From Peptoniphilaceae bacterium (GTDB lineage: Bacteria; Bacillota; Clostridia; Tissierellales; Peptoniphilaceae), in the NCBI GenBank assembly GCA_902363535.1, contig CABJAE010000006.1:53523-117522 (forward strand): DNA of 64,000 nucleotides. The letters run 5' to 3'. The notes beneath the pieces were generated by a model. That model was given only the letters and a program-made list of their open reading frames with translations. It made no database searches and was not told the DNA's origin. Below, in pieces: positions 43,410-52,485 of the stretch (its first letter is position 1; every line of letters begins with the position of its first letter). The translations under genes and the position numbers were made by a program.

Positions 43410-46209
43410 AGAACAACAGGAAGCCGTAATGTCCTACGACCGCTCCGTCTTTCTCACCGCCGGCGCCGGCGCGGGGAAGACCAAGGTGCTCACCGAGCGA
43501 GTGAAGAAGATTTTGTCTAATACCGACGAAAATGTTTTGGCCATTACCTTCACCAATCGCGCCGCCGAGGAAATGGCCGCCCGCATGGCGGCGAGCCTCA
43601 CGGAAGAGGAGACGGACCGCTTGGTTGTCAAGACCATCGACGGCTTTTGCCGCTACCTGCTCTCCATTTACGCCGTGGAAGCGGACACCTTCGGCGGCAT
43701 GGTTCAGCTGGCGGAAGGCGAGGCCGGCGCCCTTTTGGAGAAGAGCTACGAAAAGGTGGCGAAGGGAATTTTTTCCGACGAGGATTTTATTTCCTTTCTC
43801 GAAACATCGGGAACCACGGCGAACAATTTTAAAAGCGAGCTCTTAAAAAGCTACGACGCCCTTCGCACCCGCGGCGCCCTTGGGGATTTTCGCCCTCGAA
43901 AAGTAACGGGCGTCGACCCCCTGAAGGAGTATGTAGACTTTCTGCCCGCCCTTCGCAGCGCATTGAAGACCAAAGCGTCGAAACTGGCCAAGTATTTGGA
44001 CGATGAAGATCTCGAGGCATTAAAAAACAGAAGTGAAGAAGAACAGCGGGCCTTTCTTCTGGCCATGCCCGACGGATCCTCGCTGAAAATGGACGAAGAC
44101 ATAAAAGAACAGAACGAAGCATTAAAAAATCGCCTCCTATTACGTGAAGAGGAGAAAAATCACCCTTCTATCGAAGCGATTCGCCGCGCCCTTCACTTGC
44201 TGGACGAAGTCTACCGAGAAGAAAAGCGGGCCATGGGCGTCGTGGATTTCAGCGATCTCTTGGAAATGGCCACGGCCCTTTTGGAATCGGGGAAGATTAC
44301 CTGCGGATACGATCACATTCTCGTCGATGAATTTCAGGACACGAATCCTCTGCAGATTCGCATGCTGCGCGCCTTAAAGGGCGAAGGGAAACTTTTCGTC
44401 GTCGGGGACAGAAAGCAATCCATCTACGGCTTTCGCGGCGCCGATGTGGCTGTGGGCGACGATTTTCGCGGCGAGGCCTTAAAAGAGGGCACGGAAGCCA
44501 TGGCCCTTTTGAACAATTACCGATCCCACAAGGATCTCGTGGCCGCCGTGGGGGATCTCTTTGCGGAAAAAATTCCCGATTACGAGCCCATTACGGGTCA
44601 CGGTGAAGGGGAATGGGCCCTGAAGGGCGTGGATCTCACCGGCGAGGAATCGGCGGAAGAGGCCATTAAAAAAGAAGCCCTGTGGATCGCGGAAGACATT
44701 CAAAAACATCCGTCGGAATCCCGCGCCCTGCTCTTGTGGCGGAAGAAATTTATGGGGATTTACGAATCCGTGTTTCGGGACTACGGCATTTCCTATGTAA
44801 ACCGCTGTGCCGAGGGCTTTTTCCGCGCCCGTGAAGTGCGGGATTTAATGCTGGCCGTGGAAGCGAAGATCACCGGCGATTTTTCCCCGGCCTTTTTGCG
44901 CACGCCCTTTATCGGGACGAATCAGGAAGATGTCTTTCACGTAATGAACGGATCGCCATGTAGAGAAAGTGTTCGCGAGCGTATGGCGCGCATGGAAAAG
45001 TTTTTCGACGAGATGGGCCCCGTATCTTCCGCCTATGAATTTCTCCTGGCCCTTGTGGAAGAAAGCGGCTTTCGCGCCTACGCCTACAAGGAAGGCGGAG
45101 AGCAGGCCGCGGCCAATGTGGATCAGCTCCTCGCCATGGCAAAGGAATATGACGAGGAGGGCGAGCACTTGGAAGGATTTCTCCACAGCCTCCGCGAAAT
45201 GGAAGCCACGGAAGAGGTGGGAGCGGCAACATTCAGCGGCGACTGTGCCGTGGAGATCCTCACCATGCACAAGGCCAAAGGTTTGGAATACGATACGGTG
45301 TACTTGGGCCATCTCTTCGCCAAGCCCCGCCCCGAAGGCGGCTTGTGGAATTACAGCGAGGAAAGAGGCGTGGGCATAAAAAATCCCGCGGCGCCGGCGA
45401 TTTACGAAATGAACCGCGCCGCTTCGGCGGAAAAGGCGCGGGAGGAAAATCTGCGCCTCCTCTACGTGGCCATGACTCGGGCCAAGAGCCACGTCTATCT
45501 TCTGAAATCGAAAGAAGGGGAGGGGCTCCAGAGCGATTTACCTGAGATCGACTTTGCAGAAGAAATGCCTGCGCCCATGGCCGCATCTGTGCATAAAGAA
45601 GAGGCGCCGAAAAAAACAACGGCGCAAGCCATCGCTATGGCGCAGGCGAAGCCCGTGGTTTCCGCGAGTCGCCTCTTAAAGGGGCGGGCCGTTTTCGACG
45701 GCGGCAAAGAGGGTTCGAAAAGCGAGAAGGATTACCTGCAGCTGGGGATTTTGTTTCACCACTATGCCCAGCGGGCCCGCAATCCCCATGGGCCGCTTCG
45801 GAAAAAACTTTTGGCCCGCGCGAAGGCCTACGGCGTGGCCGATGAACTGGATGTGGCCATTAAAAATTACGATGCCACTTTCGACCGCGGCGAAATCCTC
45901 GGCACGGAAGTGCCCTTTCGCGCGGAATTCGACGGCGTGATCCTGGAAGGCTTTTACGATCAATTGCGCAGGATGCCGGAGGGAATCGCCATCGTGGATT
46001 ACAAGACGGGGGCGCGAGGCGTCCGCACCGGCGCCATGGCCACCTACCGCTTGCAGCTGGGCCTTTACGGGATAGCCTACGAAAAAATTATGGGCACCTT
46101 CCCGAAGCTCTATCTTTTTACCACGGCGGATGGTATTTGGACTCGGGTGGAACTCACGGAGCAAGAGAAAAAAGCCATCGACGCCCTGCTTCATCCCGCC
46201 GTCGGTTGA
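43396..46209 (+). CDS. addA: AddA helicase-nuclease subunit (UvrD-like)
   Basis: 937 residues from the ATG at 43396, with AAAGGAGG. Superfamily 1A motifs: LTAGAGAGKTKVLTERV (I), LVDEFQDTNPLQ (II), GDRKQSIYGFRGAD (III), TMHKAKGLEYDTVYLG (V) and LYVAMTRAKSH (VI). A C-terminal RecB-type nuclease has VDYKTGARG and QLGLYG. It unwinds 3'-5' and degrades DNA ends until it meets a Chi-like site. It is shorter than B. subtilis AddA (about 1230) but has all motifs. The gene's TGA carries the next promoter. Confidence 0.92.
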   Translation: MLLDKEQQEAVMSYDRSVFLTAGAGAGKTKVLTERVKKILSNTDENVLAITFTNRAAEEMAARMAASLTEEETDRLVVKTIDGFCRYLLSIYAVEADTFGGMVQLAEGEAGALLEKSYEKVAKGIFSDEDFISFLETSGTTANNFKSELLKSYDALRTRGALGDFRPRKVTGVDPLKEYVDFLPALRSALKTKASKLAKYLDDEDLEALKNRSEEEQRAFLLAMPDGSSLKMDEDIKEQNEALKNRLLLREEEKNHPSIEAIRRALHLLDEVYREEKRAMGVVDFSDLLEMATALLESGKITCGYDHILVDEFQDTNPLQIRMLRALKGEGKLFVVGDRKQSIYGFRGADVAVGDDFRGEALKEGTEAMALLNNYRSHKDLVAAVGDLFAEKIPDYEPITGHGEGEWALKGVDLTGEESAEEAIKKEALWIAEDIQKHPSESRALLLWRKKFMGIYESVFRDYGISYVNRCAEGFFRAREVRDLMLAVEAKITGDFSPAFLRTPFIGTNQEDVFHVMNGSPCRESVRERMARMEKFFDEMGPVSSAYEFLLALVEESGFRAYAYKEGGEQAAANVDQLLAMAKEYDEEGEHLEGFLHSLREMEATEEVGAATFSGDCAVEILTMHKAKGLEYDTVYLGHLFAKPRPEGGLWNYSEERGVGIKNPAAPAIYEMNRAASAEKAREENLRLLYVAMTRAKSHVYLLKSKEGEGLQSDLPEIDFAEEMPAPMAASVHKEEAPKKTTAQAIAMAQAKPVVSASRLLKGRAVFDGGKEGSKSEKDYLQLGILFHHYAQRARNPHGPLRKKLLARAKAYGVADELDVAIKNYDATFDRGEILGTEVPFRAEFDGVILEGFYDQLRRMPEGIAIVDYKTGARGVRTGAMATYRLQLGLYGIAYEKIMGTFPKLYLFTTADGIWTRVELTEQEKKAIDALLHPAVG

Positions 46210-46234
46210 CACATTCCCACTCAATTGGTAGGAT
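46206..46234 (+). promoter_or_regulatory. Promoter of copA, overlapping the addA stop
   Basis: Perfect TTGACA (46206-46211) across the addA TGA (46207-46209), 17-nt spacer, TAGGAT (46229-46234). No clear CsoR or CopY operator seen. Confidence 0.55.
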
Positions 46235-46274
46235 ATAAGCAGTAAGTAATAACGACTACTAGAGAGGAGGCCCT

Positions 46275-48845
46275 ATGGAACGAAAATATCGCGTGGAAGG
46301 CATGACCTGTTCCGCCTGTTCCGCTGCCGTGGAACGAGAGGTAGGAAAAGTCGACGGCGTAAAAAACGTGGCCGTGAATCTTCTCACCAATTCCATGAAA
46401 GTGGAGGGCGAGGAAGGCATCGAATCGGCGGTGCTGGAAGCCGTGGATCGAGCGGGTTATAAAGGCTTTTTAGAAGGCGAGGAAAAAAAGAGCGAAACCA
46501 TTGAGGCGGATCCTTTTTCCGAAGAATTGGAATTAAAGCGTCGCCGCCTCATCGTCTCGGCGATCTTTTTAATCCCCCTCTTTTATATCTCCATGGGCTC
46601 CATGATGGGTGCGCCGGTGCCTTCTATTTTGGAAGGTCGCGAAAACCTACTCACCTTTGCTCTGGTGCAATTTATGTTCACCACGGTGATTCTGTTTTTG
46701 AATCGTCACTACTATGTAAACGGCGGAAAATCCATGTGGCGAAGACATCCCAACATGGACGCTTTAATCGCCATGGGCTCCGGCGCGGCCTACATCTACG
46801 GGATCTACGTCATCTTCCAATTGGCCTACGGCTTCGGTCACGGGGACATGGCCCGCATCGCCGCCTACGGCCACGAACTCTACTTCGAATCGGCGGCCAC
46901 CATCGTGGTCTTAATCGACTTGGGGAAATATTTAGAAGCCAAGGCGAAACACAAGACCTCCGGCGCCATTCGCTCCCTTATGGATCTCACACCGGAAGTG
47001 GCGACGGTCATAAAAGACGGCGAAGAGAAAGTGATTCCCGTGGAAGCTATTGAAATCGGCGACAGGATTTTGCTGAAGCCCGGGGAAAATGTGCCCGTGG
47101 ACGGCGTCGTGGTGGAAGGCATTTCCTCCGTGGACGAATCCGCCCTTAGCGGCGAGCCCATTCCCGTGGAAAAAACCGCGGGCAGCGACGTCATGGCCGC
47201 TACGACAAACGGTCAGGGCCGCTTGATTATGGAGGCGAAGCGGGTGGGCGAAGACACCACCATCGCAAAAATCATCGCCCTCGTGGACGACGCAAACGCT
47301 ACGAAGGCGCCGATCTCGAAAATTGCCGACAAAGTGGCAGGGATCTTCGTCCCCATTGTCATCGCCATCGCCTTGGCTACCGGCGGCATTTGGCTGGCTC
47401 TCGGAGCGGAACCCGCCTTCGCCTTGAAACTCGCCATCTCCGTACTGGTCATCAGCTGCCCCTGTGCACTGGGTCTCGCGACGCCGGTGGCCATTATGGT
47501 AGGCACGGGCAAAGGCGCCAAGGCCGGTGTGCTCTACAAAAGCGCCGAAGGCCTGGAAGTATTGCACCACGTGGAAACGGTGATCTTCGACAAGACCGGT
47601 ACCATTACGCGGGGCAAGCCCTACGTCACCGACGTGGTGGCCGCCGGCATTTCGGCGGAAGAACTATTCGCTACGGCCTACGCCTTGGAAAAGCCTTCGG
47701 AGCATCCCTTGGCGGAAGGCGTGATTCGGGCCTACGAAGAAACATACGGAACGGAAAATAAATTAAGCCTCGAGCATTTCGAAGCCATTCCCGGTAGAGG
47801 CTTAAAGGCCACCTTAAACGGCGAGACCTATTACGGCGGCAACGAAGCCTTAATGGACTCCGTCGGCGCGGATCTTTCCGTGATCCGCGCGCAACTGGAC
47901 GCCCTTCTCGCTGAAGGGAAGACGCCACTGTTTTTCGCGAAAGACGATGAATTTATCGGCCTTATCGCGGCGAAGGATTTGGTGAAGGCCAATTCGAAAA
48001 CGGCCCTTGAAAAACTCCACGCCGCCGGGAAAAAGCTGGTCATGCTTACCGGCGACAACGAAAAGACAGCGAAAGTTATCGCGAAGGACTTGGCCGTCGA
48101 CCGCGTCCACGCCGGCGTGCTCCCCGATGAAAAAGAAGCCTATGTGCGTCAATATCAGGAAGCGGGGAAAGTGGCCATGGTCGGCGACGGCATCAACGAC
48201 GCTCCGGCTCTCGCGAGAAGCGACGTGGGCATCGCCATCGGCGCCGGCACGGACATCGCCATGGAAAGCGCCGACGTAGTCTTAATGCACAGCGATTTAA
48301 TGGATGTGGTAAGCGCCATGGATCTTTCCAAGGCCACGATCCGAAACATCAAGGAAAATTTATTCTGGGCCTTTTTCTACAATGTGATCTGCATTCCCGT
48401 GGCGGCGGGGCTTTTCTACAAGCCCTTCGGCCTCACGCTGAGCCCCATGATCGCGGCACTGGCCATGAGCTTCAGCTCCGTTTTTGTCGTGACCAACGCC
48501 CTGAGATTAAATTTCCTTTCATTAGATAAGGCGGAAAGCGAAAATAAAGAGGAATTCTCCGAGGCAATCGACTTTGTGGAAATTCCCTCTGTAAAAACAA
48601 AAGCACATGGGTATAATAGAGACAAGGAGGCACAAAAAATGGATAAGAAAATTTTAAAAATCGATGGCATGAGCTGCAATCATTGCGTCGGACGTGTCGA
48701 CAAAGCGTTAAACGAACTTGACGGCGTGAAGGCGTCGGTAACCTTGGATCCCCAAGAAGCCGTCGTGGAAGGCGAAAAGCTGGACAGCGCCTTATTAAAA
48801 AAAGCAGTGGAAGATGCAGGCTATACAGTCACAGCGGTTGAGTAG
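46275..48845 (+). CDS. copA: Cu+-exporting P-type ATPase fused to a C-terminal CopZ-like chaperone domain
   Basis: 856 residues. An N-terminal metal-binding domain has GMTCSACS (Cys12, Cys15), followed by eight membrane helices, the ion-path motif SCPCALGLATP (about 395-397), phosphorylated DKTGT (Asp439) and GDGINDAPAL. These define CopA, which expels Cu+. After the usual CopA end (NALRLNFLSLDK) a linker of about 45 residues leads, without a stop, to residues 789-856. These form a complete CopZ-type chaperone with GMSCNHC. The DNA of the linker contains a TATAAT and an AAGGAGG before an in-frame ATG at 48639, so a free 68-residue CopZ could also be made. Confidence 0.93.
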   Translation: MERKYRVEGMTCSACSAAVEREVGKVDGVKNVAVNLLTNSMKVEGEEGIESAVLEAVDRAGYKGFLEGEEKKSETIEADPFSEELELKRRRLIVSAIFLIPLFYISMGSMMGAPVPSILEGRENLLTFALVQFMFTTVILFLNRHYYVNGGKSMWRRHPNMDALIAMGSGAAYIYGIYVIFQLAYGFGHGDMARIAAYGHELYFESAATIVVLIDLGKYLEAKAKHKTSGAIRSLMDLTPEVATVIKDGEEKVIPVEAIEIGDRILLKPGENVPVDGVVVEGISSVDESALSGEPIPVEKTAGSDVMAATTNGQGRLIMEAKRVGEDTTIAKIIALVDDANATKAPISKIADKVAGIFVPIVIAIALATGGIWLALGAEPAFALKLAISVLVISCPCALGLATPVAIMVGTGKGAKAGVLYKSAEGLEVLHHVETVIFDKTGTITRGKPYVTDVVAAGISAEELFATAYALEKPSEHPLAEGVIRAYEETYGTENKLSLEHFEAIPGRGLKATLNGETYYGGNEALMDSVGADLSVIRAQLDALLAEGKTPLFFAKDDEFIGLIAAKDLVKANSKTALEKLHAAGKKLVMLTGDNEKTAKVIAKDLAVDRVHAGVLPDEKEAYVRQYQEAGKVAMVGDGINDAPALARSDVGIAIGAGTDIAMESADVVLMHSDLMDVVSAMDLSKATIRNIKENLFWAFFYNVICIPVAAGLFYKPFGLTLSPMIAALAMSFSSVFVVTNALRLNFLSLDKAESENKEEFSEAIDFVEIPSVKTKAHGYNRDKEAQKMDKKILKIDGMSCNHCVGRVDKALNELDGVKASVTLDPQEAVVEGEKLDSALLKKAVEDAGYTVTAVE
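48612..48641 (+). promoter_or_regulatory. Internal -10-like box, ribosome binding site and start of a CopZ unit within copA
   Basis: TATAAT (48612-48617), AAGGAGG (48624-48630) and ATG (48639-48641, spacing 8) lie inside the copA frame. Initiation here would give a 68-residue chaperone. The -35 match is poor (CTGTAA), so internal translation start is more likely than separate transcription. Confidence 0.6.
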
Positions 48846-48848
48846 ATG

Positions 48849-48870
48849 AAAGCGCCCACGGCGCTTTTTT
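48849..48870 (+). terminator. Terminator of copA
   Basis: An 8-bp stem (48849-48856 with 48860-48867, loop CAC) and a T run. Confidence 0.85.
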
Positions 48871-48885
48871 CTGTTAGGAGGAATT

Positions 48886-49095
48886 GTGGCAGAATTTAGA
48901 TTTGAAATCGTGGAGCACCTCGGCGTCTTGTCCGAAGCGCCCAACGGTTGGAAAAAAGAATTAAATCGCGTATCCTACAACGGCGCTGATCCGAAATTCG
49001 ATCTGCGCTCCTGGAACGAGGATCACTCGAAAATGAGCAAGGGCATTACCTTGTCCGTGGACGAATTTGAAGCATTGAGAGAATTGATTAAGTAA
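48886..49095 (+). CDS. PC4-like (YdbC-type) nucleic-acid-binding protein
   Basis: 69 residues: FRFEIVEHLGVLSE, GWKKELNRVSYNGADPKFDLRSWNEDHSKMSKGITLS and a C-terminal helix EFEALRELI. This is the bacterial homologue of transcription coactivator PC4, represented by Lactococcus YdbC, which binds single-stranded DNA as a dimer. GTG start with AGGAGGA just after the copA terminator; 11 nt before the dehydrogenase gene. Confidence 0.85.
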   Translation: MAEFRFEIVEHLGVLSEAPNGWKKELNRVSYNGADPKFDLRSWNEDHSKMSKGITLSVDEFEALRELIK

Positions 49096-49106
49096 GGAAG
49101 TGGACC

Positions 49107-50021
49107 ATGGCTAAACTGGGAATTATCGGCGCAGGCCACGTAGGCGAAATCGTCGCCTACACGCGGGCTCTGCGCGGCGGATTTACGCATATAACATTAC
49201 ACGACATTGACGACAAGCGCCTTGACGGCGTGGTCAGTGATTTGGAAGACGCACAGGGATTTTATCCCCACAACACCCGCTTCATCGCCGGCACCATCGA
49301 GGATGTGGCGGCAAGCGACATGATCGTCGTCTGCGCCGGGCGCATTCCCGAAGACGGCCAACGGCGAAACGAATACACAGGCAACTACGCCGATGTCAAG
49401 GACTACATTCCGAAGGTCATGGCGGCGGGCTTTAAAGGCATTTTTGTCGTGGTCACCAATCCCTGCGACGCCATCGCCTATCGCGTGTGGGAACTTTCCG
49501 GCCTGGATTCCACCCGCGTCATCGGAAGCGGCACGGCACTGGATTCGGAACGAAGCCGCACCATTTTGGCACGAGAATTTAACGTGAGCCCGAACAACGT
49601 GCACAGCATGATGCTGGGCGAACACGGGGACAGCCAATTTTTGCCCTATTCCCAAGTGACGGTCAACGACATTCCCCTGAAGCGGTATCTTGAAGAACAT
49701 GACATTACATTGGACCGGGCGGAAATTGAAAAATCCGTGGTCTATCGCGGCCACCGCGCCTTCTTCGGCAAAGGCTCCACCCAATACGGCATCGCCAACA
49801 CGGTCAACACCATTTTAGACGCCGTGCTCTACGACGAAAAGAAGATCCTGCAAGTCTCCGCCCTTCACAAGAGCGAATACGGCGTCGAAGACGTGTACGT
49901 CTCCACGCCTTGCGTCATCGGCAAGAACGGCATCGAAGAAATCGTCGAGCTGGATTTAACCGATGAAGAGCGGAAGAAATACACCGACAGCGCCGAAATG
50001 ATCCGCAGCTATCTGGTATGA
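49107..50021 (+). CDS. L-lactate / L-2-hydroxyisocaproate dehydrogenase family protein
   Basis: 304 residues. NAD-binding GIIGAGHVGEI, catalytic Asp-Arg pair in GTALDSERSR, and catalytic His in LGEHGDSQF are intact. The substrate loop reads AGRIPEDGQRRNEY where lactate dehydrogenases have a PGETR-type loop. This and FVVVTNPCDAIAY resemble L-HicDH more than Ldh, so a branched 2-oxo acid could be the substrate. It reduces a 2-oxo acid with NADH, disposing of electrons during fermentation. It overlaps the next gene by 4 nt. Confidence 0.85.
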   Translation: MAKLGIIGAGHVGEIVAYTRALRGGFTHITLHDIDDKRLDGVVSDLEDAQGFYPHNTRFIAGTIEDVAASDMIVVCAGRIPEDGQRRNEYTGNYADVKDYIPKVMAAGFKGIFVVVTNPCDAIAYRVWELSGLDSTRVIGSGTALDSERSRTILAREFNVSPNNVHSMMLGEHGDSQFLPYSQVTVNDIPLKRYLEEHDITLDRAEIEKSVVYRGHRAFFGKGSTQYGIANTVNTILDAVLYDEKKILQVSALHKSEYGVEDVYVSTPCVIGKNGIEEIVELDLTDEERKKYTDSAEMIRSYLV

Positions 50022-50410
50022 GGGAATTGAAAAACGCCTTTCGCCGCTTTATGGCCAATCGCTACGGCTGGGACGAGCTGAACACCCTTTTGTTCGCGGC
50101 GTCCTTTCTTTTGCGCCTGGCGGGGAGCCACTACGGCAATGGTTATTGGTCCCGAGGCGCCCTCGTCCTCCTTTTCATGGTGCTCTTTCGCGCCTACTCC
50201 AGAGAGCGGGGCAAGCGCCGAAAAGAAAACGGGGCCTTTTTAAACGCCATTCGCCCGGTGAGGCGTCTTATGAGGCGGCTCAAGGATGTGCGACATTATC
50301 GCTACATCCACTGCCCGTCCTGTAATAAAACCGCCCGCCTGCCTCGAGGCGCGGGCAAAGTAAAAGTCACCTGTCCCTACTGCCATTTTGTCTATGAACG
50401 CAGAGTCTAG
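50018..50410 (+). CDS. Small membrane protein with a C-terminal zinc ribbon
   Basis: 130 residues: a basic start, one or two membrane segments (about 22-60), an Arg/Lys-rich stretch, then a zinc ribbon CPSC...CPYC (about 97-121). The ribbon resembles rubredoxin-like knuckles in proteins of unknown role found next to housekeeping genes. I do not recognise a named family. ATGA overlap with the dehydrogenase gene indicates coupling. Confidence 0.65.
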   Translation: MRELKNAFRRFMANRYGWDELNTLLFAASFLLRLAGSHYGNGYWSRGALVLLFMVLFRAYSRERGKRRKENGAFLNAIRPVRRLMRRLKDVRHYRYIHCPSCNKTARLPRGAGKVKVTCPYCHFVYERRV

Positions 50411-50463
50411 GGGCCAAAGGGCGGGAAATTCGGCGGCTCGTCGCGATTTTTTGCCCGAAACTG

Positions 50464-50490
50464 TTGATTTTAATGCCCTTATGGTATAAT
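50464..50490 (+). promoter_or_regulatory. Promoter of the tig-clpPX block
   Basis: TTGATT (50464-50469) and an extended -10 TGgTATAAT (TATAAT 50485-50490); the spacer is only 15 nt, so the extended -10 probably does the work. Confidence 0.6.
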
Positions 50491-50520
50491 GCTTTAGATA
50501 TAAATTATGGAGGGATAAGG

Positions 50521-51855
50521 ATGACAGAGATCAAAAAGCAAGAAAAGAATAAAGTTTATTTCGACCTGACGGTTCCCCACGAGGAAATCAAAGAAGCGGA
50601 GTCGAAAGTTTATAAACGCAACAAAAATTACTTCAACGTGCCGGGATTCCGCAAGGGCCACGCGCCGAAGAAAATCATCGAACAATTCTACGGTAGCGGT
50701 ATTTTCTTTGAAGATGCGCTGAACGAAGTGCTTCCCAAGATCTACCAAGACGCCCTGGAAGAATTGGAACTCGAGGTCATCGACCAACCGGAAATCGACA
50801 TCGACGAAGAAAACTTCGATCGCAGCAAGGATTTAATCGTCGAAGTCAGCGTTGAAATTAAGCCGGAAGTGGTTTTAGGCGACTACAAAGGCCTGGAAAT
50901 CGAAGCCGTACCCGACGAAGTTTCCGATGAAATGATCGACAACGAAATCGACAAGCAACGCCACTTAAACGCGCGCCACATTAATATCGACGACCGCGCC
51001 GCGGAAGACGGCGACAAAGTCAACATCGACTTTGAAGGAAAAGTCGACGGCGTCGCTTTTGAAGGCGGAAGTGCCGAAGACCAAGAACTGGAATTGGGCA
51101 GCGGCAGCTTTATCCCGGGCTTTGAAGAAGGCATCGTCGGCCATGAAATCGGCGAAACCTTCGACATCGACGTAAAATTCCCGGAAGACTACTTCAACGA
51201 AGACTTAAAGGGCAAAGACGCTGTCTTTACCATTACCTTAAATTCCATCGCCGTGGAAGAATTACCGGAAGTGGACGATGAATTCATTAAAGACATTTCC
51301 GAATTCGACACCGTGGACGAATACAAGGCGGATCTGAAGAAGCAAAAGACCGAAGAAGTTGAAGCCAATGCGAAAAACATTCGCATGGACCGCGCATTGG
51401 AAGCCGCTGCGGCAAATGCCAAAGTGGACGTGCCGGAAGTCATGGTGAACAACGCCATCGACGAACAAATCCGCAGCATGGACAACAACATGCGCAGCCA
51501 AGGCCTGCAACTGGAACAATACCTGCAAATGCTGGGCCAAAGCTTAGATGACTTCAAAGACTCCATGCGTCCCGACGCGGAAAAAGAAGTGTTGAAATCC
51601 TTGGTTCTGGAAGCCATCGTTGAAGCGGAAAAATTCGAAATTTCCGACGACGAAGTGGAAGCTTACGCCAGAGAAATGTCCGAACGCTACTTTAAAGGCG
51701 ACGAAGACAAACAGGAAGAAATGATCAAGACCATGATGGAATCCAACAAGGACCTCATGAAGTCTGACTTAGAACGCAAAAAAGCCGTCGAACTTCTCGT
51801 AGACAATGCGAAAGAAGTGGAAGGCTTAAATAAAGACGAAAGCGAAGAAGCATAA
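50521..51855 (+). CDS. tig: Trigger factor (ribosome-associated chaperone, prolyl isomerase)
   Basis: 444 residues from the ATG at 50521 (GGAGGGATAAGG). The N-terminal ribosome-binding domain carries [19 protein letters not shown], a GFRxGxxP-type signature. The FKBP-like domain follows (about 150-245: [31 protein letters not shown]), then the helical C-terminal chaperone arms. It binds nascent chains at the exit tunnel. It precedes clpP and clpX, the classic order. Confidence 0.96.
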   Translation: MTEIKKQEKNKVYFDLTVPHEEIKEAESKVYKRNKNYFNVPGFRKGHAPKKIIEQFYGSGIFFEDALNEVLPKIYQDALEELELEVIDQPEIDIDEENFDRSKDLIVEVSVEIKPEVVLGDYKGLEIEAVPDEVSDEMIDNEIDKQRHLNARHINIDDRAAEDGDKVNIDFEGKVDGVAFEGGSAEDQELELGSGSFIPGFEEGIVGHEIGETFDIDVKFPEDYFNEDLKGKDAVFTITLNSIAVEELPEVDDEFIKDISEFDTVDEYKADLKKQKTEEVEANAKNIRMDRALEAAAANAKVDVPEVMVNNAIDEQIRSMDNNMRSQGLQLEQYLQMLGQSLDDFKDSMRPDAEKEVLKSLVLEAIVEAEKFEISDDEVEAYAREMSERYFKGDEDKQEEMIKTMMESNKDLMKSDLERKKAVELLVDNAKEVEGLNKDESEEA

Positions 51856-51889
51856 GAGGCTGCACGAGCCTCGAAAAGGAGGCATAAGT

Positions 51890-52474
51890 ATGGCACTGGT
51901 ACCCATGGTCGTGGAACAAACCAATCGCGGCGAAAGAAGCTACGATATTTATTCCCGACTTTTAAAAGACCGGATTATCTTTTTAACCGGCGAAGTAAAC
52001 GATCAAATGGCGGATTTAATCGTCGCCCAACTTTTGTTTTTGGAATCGGAAGATCCGGACAAGGACATTCAAATCTATATTAACTCCCCCGGCGGTTCCG
52101 TGAGCGCGGGCTTTGCCATCTACGACACGATGCAATACATTAAGCCAGACGTCTCCACCATTTGCGTGGGCCTCGCCGCATCCATGGGCGCGTTTCTGCT
52201 CCTGGCCGGCGAAAAGGGCAAGCGCTACGCCTTGCCCAATGCGGACATTATGATCCACCAACCCCTGGGCGGCGCCCAAGGCCAGGCATCGGACATTCAA
52301 ATTCACGCGGAAAAAATCTTAAAGACCCGCAAGCAATTAAACGCCATTATCGCCGAGCGAACCGGTCAAACCCTGAAAAAGGTGGAAAAAGATACGGATC
52401 GCGACTTCTTTATGTCGGCGGAAGAGGCGAAAGCTTACGGTATCATCGACGATGTGATCGTCAAACGTAAATAG
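51890..52474 (+). CDS. clpP: ATP-dependent Clp protease proteolytic subunit
   Basis: 194 residues with Ser98 in GLAASMGAF and His123 in MIHQPLGG; an Asp about 50 residues later completes the triad. The tetradecameric barrel degrades unfolded and tagged proteins delivered by ClpX or ClpC. No CtsR-type heptad repeat is visible upstream; AAAGGAGG precedes the ATG. Confidence 0.97.
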   Translation: MALVPMVVEQTNRGERSYDIYSRLLKDRIIFLTGEVNDQMADLIVAQLLFLESEDPDKDIQIYINSPGGSVSAGFAIYDTMQYIKPDVSTICVGLAASMGAFLLLAGEKGKRYALPNADIMIHQPLGGAQGQASDIQIHAEKILKTRKQLNAIIAERTGQTLKKVEKDTDRDFFMSAEEAKAYGIIDDVIVKRK

Positions 52475-52485
52475 TTAGGAGCATC

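Noticed and set aside
46206..46274. CsoR or CopY operator before copA
   Set aside because: No TACANNTGTA-type or GC-rich CsoR-type palindrome is visible.
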